From: Actinomycetes bacterium
Lineage (GTDB): Bacteria > Actinomycetota > Actinomycetes > Mycobacteriales > Mycobacteriaceae
DNA: 12,162 bases
Direction: 5' to 3'
NCBI GenBank assembly: GCA_023417985.1
Contig: JAEZDV010000229.1
Location: 1 to 12,162 of the forward strand
Shown: positions 5,582 to 12,155 of the stretch, piece by piece
Layout: the number at the start of each line of letters is the position of its first letter
Position numbering within the stretch: the stretch's first letter is position 1
Made by a program: the position numbers and the translations under genes
The notes under the pieces: model-generated
Told to the model about the DNA's origin: nothing
The model's database searches: none
What the model saw: only the letters and a program-made list of their open reading frames with translations

Positions 5582-6310
5582 ATGACCGAAACGAACGTGG
5601 CGGGAGAAATTCCTCTCCGGATCGTCGATATCGGTGATCTTCCCGAATCAGCGCTCGACGAGTTCTACGACGACGTACTGACCCCGTCGTTCCCGGACGA
5701 GGAACTGCTCATGCCCGACGAGTTGTCCCGCGCGCTTGCCGACCCCGAGCCACGCATGTTCGCGTCCGTCGCCCTGACCGAACGCGACGAGGTCGTGGGT
5801 GGTGCTGTCGGTCAATGGTTCCCGGAATGCAGGGTGATCCTCACGGTGTACCTTGCGACGCATCCGGGGCGGCGGGGTGGTGGCATCGGCCGCCGGATCC
5901 TCCGCACGGTCACGGAAGAGTGGACGCGCCGCTTCGATCCGCTCCTGGTTCTCGGCGAGGTGGAGGATCCGCGTCATCATCGCGATCGGGGTTTCGGCGA
6001 TCCGGGGCGGCGGCTGTCCTTCTATGCGAGCGAGGGGGCACGCATTGTCGATGTGCCCTATTTCCAGCCGCGCCTGCGACCCGACGAGGTGCGCGTCCCG
6101 GATCTGCTGCTCATGACGTTCGCCGTCCACGAGCGCTTCCGGCTCGGCGCCACGGTCGATTCGGCACCTGTGCGGTGCTTCCTGGAGAAGAACCTTCTCG
6201 CCGGCGAAGGGGTGATCGGTGACGATCCCGAAACCGAGGCGCTCTGGCAGGCGTTGGACGGCCCGGTCGTGGCGCTGCTCGACCCGGACACCCTGCTAGG
6301 CGAAGTCTGA
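5582..6310 (+). CDS. GNAT-family N-acetyltransferase
   Basis: A protein of 242 residues from ATG 5582, with GGAG 7 nt before it. An earlier in-frame ATG (5570) overlaps that ribosome site, and the longer frame back to 5414 lies over the VOC gene. The acetyl-CoA motif A of GNAT enzymes is clear: strand VILTVYLATHP (85-95), then the pyrophosphate loop RRGGGIGRRIL (97-107) and its helix. Flanking strands are FASVALTERDEVVGGAVG (60-77) and PLLVLGEVEDP (120-130). A C-terminal part of about 80 residues goes beyond a minimal GNAT domain, with Phe-Tyr-Ala-Ser-Glu-Gly-Ala (147-153) typical of the last GNAT strand-helix region. The acceptor substrate is unknown. The gene is cytosolic and linked to the VOC gene, and the pairing could mean joint modification or resistance against a small molecule, but this is a guess. 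Confidence 0.85.
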   Translation: MTETNVAGEIPLRIVDIGDLPESALDEFYDDVLTPSFPDEELLMPDELSRALADPEPRMFASVALTERDEVVGGAVGQWFPECRVILTVYLATHPGRRGGGIGRRILRTVTEEWTRRFDPLLVLGEVEDPRHHRDRGFGDPGRRLSFYASEGARIVDVPYFQPRLRPDEVRVPDLLLMTFAVHERFRLGATVDSAPVRCFLEKNLLAGEGVIGDDPETEALWQALDGPVVALLDPDTLLGEV

Positions 6311-6315
6311 GTCCC

Positions 6316-6756
6316 TTATGCGGGTAGGTCGAGCTGGAACTTCTCCAGGACGGCCCGCGCGTCGTCGGTGATCGGCCGGCTGCCACCGGCGATCGCGGTG
6401 CTCACGTCCACCGAATCGGCGAGAGCGACGCAGCGGTCGTGCTGGAACAGCGCCGAGCCCACGACCAGGGACGACGATCCGACATGCAGCACCCCTGTCG
6501 CAACGACCACCTCGTGGGGATAGAAGACCTCGGCGAGGTAGTCGATCTCGATGCGCGCGAGTACTGCGCGTTCGAACAGGGGCACGTCGCGTGACGGTGC
6601 GATCGCCTCCATGATCATCACCCGGGCTTGCTCGAAGTAGCGCGCGATCGAGATGTTGTTGATGTGCCCGAGTGCGTCGGTGTCGCTGAAGAGCGTCGTG
6701 AGCGTGCGCTGGATGGGGTAGAGGTCGAGCGAGGTGCGTCGCGGATCGTGGCGCAT
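6316..6756 (-). CDS. Hotdog-fold acyl-CoA thioesterase (4HBT/YbgC type)
   Basis: A protein of 146 residues from ATG 6754-6756, preceded by AAGGCGG at suitable spacing. The signature FSDTDALGHINNISIARYFE (23-42) is that of 4-hydroxybenzoyl-CoA thioesterase-like hotdog enzymes: an Asp (25 or 27) as catalytic residue, then GHINN (30-34), then the Tyr/Phe-rich start of the central helix. Later strands (LARIEIDYLAEVFYPHEVVV, 67-86) complete the fold. Such enzymes hydrolyse acyl-CoA or aromatic-CoA thioesters and act as dimers or tetramers in the cytosol. It follows the MarR gene on the same strand after 67 nt and may be co-transcribed, though a promoter of its own is also possible (TAGGTT, next entry). 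Its stop lies only 5 nt from that of the convergent GNAT gene, leaving no room for a separate terminator. Confidence 0.88.
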   Translation of the reverse strand: MRHDPRRTSLDLYPIQRTLTTLFSDTDALGHINNISIARYFEQARVMIMEAIAPSRDVPLFERAVLARIEIDYLAEVFYPHEVVVATGVLHVGSSSLVVGSALFQHDRCVALADSVDVSTAIAGGSRPITDDARAVLEKFQLDLPA

Positions 6757-6823
6757 CGGGTACCGCCTTAACGTTTTCGGGTCTGTGGGGTACCCAACCT
6801 AGCCGCCCTCCCGGGAGGGAGCG
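6757..6823 (-). promoter_or_regulatory. marR-thioesterase spacer with promoter-like site and two palindromes
   Basis: On the minus strand this spacer holds a perfect 14-bp palindrome just after the marR stop (CCCTCCCGGGAGGG, 6806-6819). A -10-like TAGGTT (6797-6802) follows, then GGGTACCC (6788-6795). A complementary GGGTACC (6758-6764, plus-strand reading) lies between the ribosome site and the ATG. The two GGTACC elements can pair as a 7-bp stem at the start of a transcript from TAGGTT and would partly cover the ribosome site. The first palindrome could act as a terminator or operator. Confidence 0.4.
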
Positions 6824-7291
6824 TCACGAGAGTCGGCGACGCTCGAGCAGGCGTGTGCGCATTTCGGTGAAAGCGTGGCCCATCGCCGAGACCTCTTCGG
6901 GAGTGATCGCATCGAACATGGTTTCCCGCACCGCCGCGACGTGGCCCGGACTCGCGTCGGCGAGGACGGAGGACCCCTTCTCGGACAGCTCCGCCCACGC
7001 GCCGCGTTTATCGGATTTGCACCCGACGCGGCGCACCCAGCCCGCATTCTCCATCCGCGAGATCGCGCGCGTGATGCCGCTGCGCGTCGTCGTACTCGCG
7101 TCGGCAAGGTCGCTCATCCGCAGTCGAGTGTCGGGCGCTTCGGAAAGGAGGACCAGAATCTCGTAGTCGGCGAAGGATATGCCGGCGTCGCCGAGCAGTT
7201 GCTTGTCCAGCTCACGGAACAACATGCGTGTCACGTCCAGGTAGGACCGCCACAGCACTTGTTCCTCGTCGCTCAGCCATTTCTTCGTCAT
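6824..7291 (-). CDS. MarR-family transcriptional regulator
   Basis: A protein of 155 residues from ATG 7289-7291 with the usual MarR plan: a dimerisation helix (about 8-33), a helix around ADYEILVLL (41-49), then the winged helix-turn-helix. That comprises RMSDLADASTTTRSGITR (58-75, the recognition helix region), ISRMENAGWVRRV (77-89), the wing with Asp94 and Arg96, AELSEKG (100-106), and a C-terminal dimerisation helix. MarR proteins bind palindromes as dimers and release DNA on binding phenolic or other small ligands or on thiol oxidation. A single Cys91 sits in the wing. The gene is divergent from the VOC-pirin operon and upstream of a thioesterase gene, so it most likely controls both and itself. 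A promoter (TTGCAT, 16 nt, TAGACT on the minus strand) would place its transcript start at or next to the ATG. Confidence 0.92.
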   Translation of the reverse strand: MTKKWLSDEEQVLWRSYLDVTRMLFRELDKQLLGDAGISFADYEILVLLSEAPDTRLRMSDLADASTTTRSGITRAISRMENAGWVRRVGCKSDKRGAWAELSEKGSSVLADASPGHVAAVRETMFDAITPEEVSAMGHAFTEMRTRLLERRRLS

Positions 7292-7403
7292 GACCTGCAG
7301 TCTAACGCAAGTAGTTGACTATGCAACGAAATTTGTGTCACCCTGGTTGCGGAATCGACGAAGTGCCCCGGCGCAGCATCGCCGGTGGACGGAGGAGGTC
7401 GGG
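7292..7403. promoter_or_regulatory. marR-VOC divergent promoter region with likely MarR operator
   Basis: An imperfect palindrome GTTGACTATGCAAC (7314-7327, 10 of 14 positions symmetric) overlaps the minus-strand -35 of marR (TTGCAT, 7321-7326 read on the minus strand). The minus-strand -10 TAGACT lies at 7299-7304. The palindrome also contains TTGACT (7315-7320), which could be the -35 of the rightward operon. A further GTTGC half-site is at 7346-7350. GTTG/CAAC-armed palindromes of this kind are typical of MarR operators, so repression of both directions from one site is a reasonable inference. No convincing -10 for the rightward promoter was found. Confidence 0.5.
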
Positions 7404-7913
7404 ATGACCGGCAACGACAACATCGACGCGGCGGGAGAGTTCGAACGCCGGCGCGACCGGATCCGGACCCGCTACCTCACACCTGCGGACGCTCGGCCCC
7501 GGTCGTCGGCGCGCGGCCTGCACCACACGGCTCTCGTGAGCAGCAACGTCGAGAGGACGGTGCAGTTCTACCAAGGACTGCTCGAATTCCCGCTCACCGA
7601 ACTGATCGAGAATCGGGACTATCCGGGGTCCTCACATTTCTTCTTCGACATAGGAAACCGGAACCTGTTGGCGTTCTTCGATTTTCCCGGCCTCGACCTC
7701 AGCCACTATCAGGAAGTCCTGGGCGGGCTGCATCATGTTGCGATCAGCGTGGAACCCGATCGCTGGATCTACCTGCGCGACAAGCTGATCGAATCCGGGG
7801 TCGAACTCGTCGAACACTCCGAGGTATCGCTCTACTTCCGGGATCCGGACGGAGCACGCCTCGAGCTGATCGCCGATCCGCTCGGCGAAATGTACGGGTC
7901 CGCAGTTCTCTGA
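7404..7913 (+). CDS. VOC-superfamily protein (glyoxalase/extradiol dioxygenase fold)
   Basis: A protein of 169 residues from ATG 7404, preceded by a strong ribosome site (GGAGGAGG, 8 nt upstream). The frame extends upstream to 7290, but across the operator. After a charged N-terminal tail of about 37 residues comes one VOC domain. It begins with GLHHTALVSSNVERTVQFYQ (38-57) with His40/41. It continues with a second module beginning GLHHVAIS (108-115, His110/111) and ends with YFRDPDGARLELI (144-156, Glu154). These His and Glu residues would bind a divalent metal. The family includes glyoxalase I, methylmalonyl-CoA epimerase, thiol transferases and ring-cleaving dioxygenases, and the N-terminal tail does not settle the choice. 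It is the first gene of a probable operon with two pirins, divergent from marR. Confidence 0.88.
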   Translation: MTGNDNIDAAGEFERRRDRIRTRYLTPADARPRSSARGLHHTALVSSNVERTVQFYQGLLEFPLTELIENRDYPGSSHFFFDIGNRNLLAFFDFPGLDLSHYQEVLGGLHHVAISVEPDRWIYLRDKLIESGVELVEHSEVSLYFRDPDGARLELIADPLGEMYGSAVL

Positions 7914-7963
7914 CGAGCGCCTTGCACGCACTTGTCCCTCACCGATCGGAGTCATCGAATCCC

Positions 7964-8992
7964 ATGAGCAACATCGACCCAGATCCCGACGAGATTCGTT
8001 GTCGGGCAGATGATCTCCCTGTCGGCGACGTACGGCACCCCCATGTCGAGATCATCACCTCCCGCGAGGTTCCGCTCGGCGGTCCCCGCGCCATGGCCGT
8101 CCGGCGAACGCTGCCTCAGCGGCAGCGTTCGCTGATCGGCGCATGGTGCTTCGTGGACCATTACGGCCCGGACGACGTCGCGTCGACCGGCGGTATGGAC
8201 GTCGCACCGCACCCGCACACCGGACTGCAGACCGTCTCGTGGCTGTTCACCGGAGAAATCGAACACCGCGACAGCCTGGGAGTGCACGCGATCGTCCGTC
8301 CGGGCGAAGTCAACCTCATGACCGCAGGCCAGGGCATCTGCCACTCGGAGGTCTCGACGCCCGGCACCTCGACCCTGCACGGCGTGCAACTGTGGGTGGC
8401 CCTTCCCGACGCCGCCCGGCACACGACGCGCGACTTCCAGCACCACGTGCCGCCCGCCACCGGACTCGATGGCGCGACCGCACGAGTCTTTCTCGGCGCG
8501 CTCGCAGGATCGGCCTCGCCGGTTACGACGTTCACACCGCTCCTGGGCGCCGAGATCGTCATCGAACCGGGAGCGACGATCACACTCGACGTCGATCCGG
8601 GTTTCGAACACGGGTTGCTCGTCGACCTCGGGTCGGTCGACCTGTTCGATACGCCCCTGTCGCGTGGTGAGCTCGGCTATGTCGGCACGGGCGTCCCGTC
8701 ACTGACGATCACCAACACCGGTGACGAAACCGCCCGGCTGGTTCTTCTCGGCGGTACGCCGTTCGGCGAGGAGATCGTCATGTGGTGGAACTTCGTCGGA
8801 CGCGACCACGACGAGATCGCCGCATTCCGCGACGAATGGGAGCGCGGATCGGAACGCTTCGGGCAGGTCGAGGGATATGTGGGCGCCGTCCCTCGCCTGC
8901 CCGCCCCCCACTTGCCCCACGCCCGCATAGGCCCTCGACGCAATCCGCCCACCGAGAACCCACTCCGCTCCGCCCAGGAAGAGAAACGATGA
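7964..8992 (+). CDS. Pirin-family bicupin protein (first of two)
   Basis: A protein of 342 residues from ATG 7964, 50 nt after the VOC gene; the ribosome site is weak (CGGAG, rather far upstream). The N-terminal cupin has the pirin metal ligands: His83 and His85 in APHPHTGLQTVSW, and His127 and Glu129 in AGQGICHSEV. Other family blocks are IGAWCFVDHYGP (58-69) and, in the C-terminal cupin, LVLLGGTPFGEEIVMWWNFV (259-278), typical of the pirin C-domain. Pirins bind Fe or another metal. Some cleave quercetin with oxygen (quercetin 2,3-dioxygenase activity) and others act as redox-linked regulators. The C-terminal tail after about 300 is Pro/Arg-rich and longer than needed. The gene overlaps the next pirin by ATGA, so the two are made together. 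Confidence 0.92.
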   Translation: MSNIDPDPDEIRCRADDLPVGDVRHPHVEIITSREVPLGGPRAMAVRRTLPQRQRSLIGAWCFVDHYGPDDVASTGGMDVAPHPHTGLQTVSWLFTGEIEHRDSLGVHAIVRPGEVNLMTAGQGICHSEVSTPGTSTLHGVQLWVALPDAARHTTRDFQHHVPPATGLDGATARVFLGALAGSASPVTTFTPLLGAEIVIEPGATITLDVDPGFEHGLLVDLGSVDLFDTPLSRGELGYVGTGVPSLTITNTGDETARLVLLGGTPFGEEIVMWWNFVGRDHDEIAAFRDEWERGSERFGQVEGYVGAVPRLPAPHLPHARIGPRRNPPTENPLRSAQEEKR

Positions 8993-9783
8993 GCACCACA
9001 CCCCACGCCCCCGTTCTGGACGTCCGACGCGCGGACAGCCGTGACAAGACCAGGATCGGATGGCTCGATTCCAAGCACTCGTTCTCGTTCGGTCACCACT
9101 ACGACCCGGCCAACACCCATCACGGGGTGCTCATGGTCAACAACGACGACGTCGTCGCTCCGGGTACGGGTTTCGATACCCATCCGCACCGCGACATGGA
9201 GATCGTGACGTGGGTGCTCGAGGGTTCCCTCGTCCATCAGGATTCGACGGGCAACTCGGGCGTTCTCTATCCCGGCCTGGCCCAGCGCATGAGTGCCGGC
9301 ACCGGAATCCTTCATTCCGAGAAGAACGACTCGTGGCGATTCGACGGTGCCGCGGGCCTTCACGCCGATCGCCACGACAATCCCGTCCATTTCATCCAGA
9401 TGTGGGTGCTGCCCGACGAATCCGGCATCGAGCCCGGATACGAGCAACTCGAGATCGACCACGAACTGCTCTCGGGTGGCCTGGTGCCGGTCGCATCCGG
9501 CATGAAGGCGTACGCCGACCACTCCGCGATCCGTATCCGCAACAAGTACGCCGCGATGCATGTCGCGCGTGTGCAGCCCGGACAGCCGGTTGTCCTCCCG
9601 GACGCCCCCTACCTGCACGTCTTCGTTGCCCGCGGCGAGGCAGCACTCGAGGGTGCGGGTCCGCTGACGGAAGGTGACGCCGTGCGGGTCAGCGGCGGCG
9701 GGGGTCAGCAGCTCACCACCGCCACCGGTGCCGAGGTCATCGTGTGGGAGATGCACGCCACCCTGGGTCGGCCCGGACACTAG
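8989..9783 (+). CDS. Pirin-family protein (second of two, YhhW/quercetinase type)
   Basis: A protein of 264 residues from ATG 8989, which overlaps the TGA of the previous pirin (ATGA). AGGAAGAG provides a ribosome site. The N-terminal cupin carries all four ligands: His65 and His67 (THPHRDMEIVTWV), and His109 and Glu111 (AGTGILHSEKND). Family blocks include HSFSFGHHYDP (30-40) and HFIQMWVLPDESGIEPGYEQ (134-153). Its sequence is clearly of the shorter YhhW-like subgroup (opening DSKHSFSFGHHYDP), unlike the longer neighbour, so this is not a recent duplication. YhhW and relatives can oxidise quercetin in vitro, and the true substrate here is unknown. It is the last gene of the VOC-pirin-pirin operon and ends 27 nt from a convergent gene. 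Confidence 0.93.
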   Translation: MSTTPHAPVLDVRRADSRDKTRIGWLDSKHSFSFGHHYDPANTHHGVLMVNNDDVVAPGTGFDTHPHRDMEIVTWVLEGSLVHQDSTGNSGVLYPGLAQRMSAGTGILHSEKNDSWRFDGAAGLHADRHDNPVHFIQMWVLPDESGIEPGYEQLEIDHELLSGGLVPVASGMKAYADHSAIRIRNKYAAMHVARVQPGQPVVLPDAPYLHVFVARGEAALEGAGPLTEGDAVRVSGGGGQQLTTATGAEVIVWEMHATLGRPGH

Positions 9784-9810
9784 TGCGACGCTTCCTCGTC
9801 CCGGCTTCCG

Positions 9811-10149
9811 TTACTCCTGCGAGCGGACGGACGGCCGCTGGAAGGTCAGATCCCAGGCATGGGCGCCGCAGTCCAACCGGTGCCATCCGTCCGCCTCGAT
9901 CCGGCGGGTGAGATCGGTGAGGCTGTCGTCCATTCCGGGAGCCCATTTCTCCTGTGGTGATTCGGGTTTCCACACCCGCGGCACCGGGAAGGTCCGCCCA
10001 CGATAACGCGGCTCACCGTCCACGACGCCGACGAACCGCATGTAGGCGTTGCCTGACTGCGAGGACAGCGTGGCGAGCAGCGCAGCCCACCAATGTCTTG
10101 CGCCGACCTCTTCGAGTCGCACTCGCAAGGTCTCCGTGACTCGGGGCAT
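9811..10149 (-). CDS. Hypothetical protein, 112 residues
   Basis: A frame from ATG 10147-10149 to TAA 9811-9813 with a purine-rich GAGAGAG ahead of the start. Codon use (GC-rich third positions on this strand) and placement between a convergent and a divergent gene support it as real. I do not recognise the family. It is small and soluble, rich in Trp (six) and Arg, with a helix-like N-terminus (ETLRVRLEEVGARHWWAALL, 6-25), a middle with Gly-Arg-Thr-Phe-Pro-Val-Pro, and a helical DDSLTDLTRRIEADGW (74-89) followed by a beta-like HAWDLTFQRP. No signal peptide, membrane helix or metal motif is evident. A minus-strand -10 (TAACTT, plus-strand 10180-10185) lies in the divergent region. The function is unknown. 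Confidence 0.7.
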   Translation of the reverse strand: MPRVTETLRVRLEEVGARHWWAALLATLSSQSGNAYMRFVGVVDGEPRYRGRTFPVPRVWKPESPQEKWAPGMDDSLTDLTRRIEADGWHRLDCGAHAWDLTFQRPSVRSQE

Positions 10150-10192
10150 GGGATCCGCTCTCTCTCGAGGGGTTTTCGAAAGTTATCACTCG

Positions 10193-10231
10193 CGGTCGTC
10201 GCGCGCGCAGAAAGCGCGACGGCCACGACCG
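10193..10231. promoter_or_regulatory. Nested inverted repeats in the divergent region before the SEC-C gene
   Basis: Outer arms CGGTCGT (10193-10199) and ACGACCG (10225-10231) enclose inner arms CGCGC (10200-10204) and GCGCG (10214-10218). Read separately, GTCGCGC and GCGCGAC (10198-10220) form a 7-bp pair. The element sits upstream of the -10 of the SEC-C gene and beside that of the unknown minus-strand gene. It may be a shared operator. Confidence 0.4.
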
Positions 10232-10249
10232 GTGAGGAGAGCGGCGTCG

Positions 10250-10261
10250 TAGGCTCGTGTG
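10250..10261 (+). promoter_or_regulatory. Putative leaderless promoter of the SEC-C gene
   Basis: TAGGCT (10250-10255) fits the TANNNT -10 of actinobacteria and lies 6 nt before a GTG (10262), with another GTG in frame at 10259. No ribosome site is near (GAGGAG is about 20 nt off), so the transcript probably starts at the GTG. Confidence 0.5.
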
Positions 10262-12133
10262 GTGAACGATCCGTCTTCCGATCTTGCTGCCACCGCCGTC
10301 GCCGTGCTCGACGAACGGGGAGCGCTCGGCGTCGAGGAGATCGCCGCGGAGTTGTCGGCCTGCGGTTTCGGGGACCCAGGCGCACTCGCCACGGCTCTCG
10401 AACTCGGTGACGCGGTCGACGATCCGCGGATCATGCATCTCGCCGACGGTCGGTTCGTCACCCCGCGGACCGTCCTCGAGCGGCGCATCTGGACACATCG
10501 ACTGACCGCGGAGGAGATCGCCGCCGACGCTGTCGAACTCTTCGATGTGATGGCGCCGGTCTGCCTGCCGAGTGCCGATCCGGAGATCCGCGTCGCGATG
10601 CCCGACCAGGATGCCTTCGAGGAACGCGGACTAGCGGGCCTGTCCTGGGCCGGTTACGGAGTTCTGCTCTTCCCCGAAGGTTATCTCGCCGACAACACCG
10701 TCGGTGACCTCATCGCGGTGACTTGCGTCGGAGGCGAATTCGTCGTCGATCCGCATCCGTATCAGCACGTCGGACGCGGGAGTTTGGGCGACTGGATGAC
10801 CGAGCGCGCGGGCTTGCTGGCCTCGCCCGACGACGCGCTGTACCCGGACACCGAACTCTTCGTCGCTCTCGCGGACGACAGTGCGTTGGTCCGTGAGGCG
10901 TGCCTGCCGCTCGGTGAGCAGCTCGAAGGTGCCGGCCTGGTCCGCGATGGTCACCGGTTGGTGCGCTCCGGAACGGTGACCGCGGCACCGACCGGCGGAT
11001 ATCTGGTCGAGGTCGCCACCGATTCGTTCTCCCGGGCGTTCGGCCTGGACACTCGTTCCGCGCGGGGAGCGATGGCGTTCCTCGCGCTGGCAGGTTCGTT
11101 CGCCGTCGGCAGTGACAGCGATCCCACCGTCGAGTCGCATTTCGAAGAGCCCGACGACTTCTCCGGCCTGGCAGACCCGCGTGTCGCACGATTGTGTGTG
11201 GACGAGGGGCTCGGGCGGCTGGGATTCGACCCGCGGGTCGTGTCCGCTGCCGCCGAGCAGGTCGCTCGACGCGGACCGCGCGTCACACTCGCGAGTGCCC
11301 TGTGGATCGGCGGACGGGCTGCACAGGCGCTCGGAGATATCGACGAGGCCGAGCGGCGATACCGCCTCGCGGTCGCGGGAGCGCCGGAGTTCGAGCCCGC
11401 GCTCGAAGACCTGGCGACGATCTCCGCGGTGAAAGGTGATGCGGCAACCGGTCTTCGTCTCCTCGAAAGGACGTCCGAAGGCGCGACCCACAGCATGTAC
11501 CCGTTCCTCCGGCGTTTCGAGCCGGCCGACCATCCCGAACTGGGACGCAACGAACCGTGCTGGTGCGGATCGGGCCGTAAGTACAAGGTGTGCCACCTCG
11601 GACGGGCCTCGCTGAGCGAGCGCGCGGCGTGGCTGTACGCCAAGGCGAGTCTCGTCCTCGACGAACCGCGGTGGACGTCGGTTCGCGCGGGCCTCGACCT
11701 GGTGGCGGGGCAGAGCGCGAGCGAATCGGAAACGACCCGACTCGTCGCCGACGTCACACTTTTCGAGGCAGGTGCGTTCGCCGAATTCGTCGCCGACTGG
11801 TCGGCGCTGCTGCCGACCGACGAACGCGCGCTGGCGCAGAGCTGGCAGGGAGCTTCCCTCGACTGTTTCCTGGTGGACGTGACGCAGCCGGGCGAGGGGC
11901 TTACCGCCCGGAACCTGCGCACCGGCGAGATTGTCGAGGTCCGCGATCGGACCGTCGCGGCTGTCCCCGACGGTGCCACCGTCGCCATGCGGGTGTTGCC
12001 GGTGGGTCCGGAGCGGCACACCTACGGTGGTGTCCATCTCGTGCCCGACGCGCGTCGCGAGGCCGTGCGCGACCTGCTTGCGATCCCCGACCCGGCCGCG
12101 GCCGATCTGGTGCGCGAATTGACCGGCGGGTGA
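10262..12133 (+). CDS. Large SEC-C motif protein with HTH-like N-terminus and TPR-like middle
   Basis: A protein of 623 residues if started at GTG 10262, chosen for its spacing to the -10; GTG 10259 adds one residue. Numbering here is from 10259. Residues 10-80 look like a winged-helix/HARE-type helical module (Leu-Asp-Glu-Arg-Gly-Ala-Leu-Gly-Val-Glu-Glu-Ile-Ala). Residues 85-300 are not recognised. Residues 344-405 look like one or two TPR repeats (ALGDIDEAERRYRLAVAGAP). A SEC-C zinc motif follows, GRNEPCWCGSGRKYKVCH (429-446, ligands Cys434, Cys436, Cys445, His446). About 175 C-terminal residues are of unknown fold, with beta-rich sequence near 545-600. SEC-C motifs occur at the end of SecA, where they bind SecB or ribosomes, and in many uncharacterised proteins. 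There is no SecA ATPase here. The protein looks cytosolic. A regulatory or chaperone-linked role is possible but unproven. Confidence 0.85.
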   Translation: MNDPSSDLAATAVAVLDERGALGVEEIAAELSACGFGDPGALATALELGDAVDDPRIMHLADGRFVTPRTVLERRIWTHRLTAEEIAADAVELFDVMAPVCLPSADPEIRVAMPDQDAFEERGLAGLSWAGYGVLLFPEGYLADNTVGDLIAVTCVGGEFVVDPHPYQHVGRGSLGDWMTERAGLLASPDDALYPDTELFVALADDSALVREACLPLGEQLEGAGLVRDGHRLVRSGTVTAAPTGGYLVEVATDSFSRAFGLDTRSARGAMAFLALAGSFAVGSDSDPTVESHFEEPDDFSGLADPRVARLCVDEGLGRLGFDPRVVSAAAEQVARRGPRVTLASALWIGGRAAQALGDIDEAERRYRLAVAGAPEFEPALEDLATISAVKGDAATGLRLLERTSEGATHSMYPFLRRFEPADHPELGRNEPCWCGSGRKYKVCHLGRASLSERAAWLYAKASLVLDEPRWTSVRAGLDLVAGQSASESETTRLVADVTLFEAGAFAEFVADWSALLPTDERALAQSWQGASLDCFLVDVTQPGEGLTARNLRTGEIVEVRDRTVAAVPDGATVAMRVLPVGPERHTYGGVHLVPDARREAVRDLLAIPDPAAADLVRELTGG

Positions 12134-12140
12134 GCACACG

Positions 12141-12155
12141 CACCGGCCCCCGGTG
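12141..12155 (+). terminator. Hairpin after the SEC-C gene
   Basis: CACCGG-CCC-CCGGTG forms a perfect 6-bp GC stem with a 3-nt loop, 7 nt after the TGA at 12131-12133. No T-run is visible before the window ends, so this is a likely but unproven actinobacterial terminator. Confidence 0.5.

Noticed and set aside
6308..6318. Bidirectional terminator between GNAT and thioesterase
   Set aside because: Only 5 nt separate the two stops and no stem was found there.
7385..7963. N-terminal extension of the first pirin across the VOC gene (frame open from 7385)
   Set aside because: The extension is the +1 shadow of the VOC gene; the pirin homology starts after ATG 7964.
10631..12139. Long minus-strand frame of 502 codons opposite the SEC-C gene
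   Set aside because: A shadow frame caused by high GC; the plus strand shows a zinc motif, good codon bias and a promoter.
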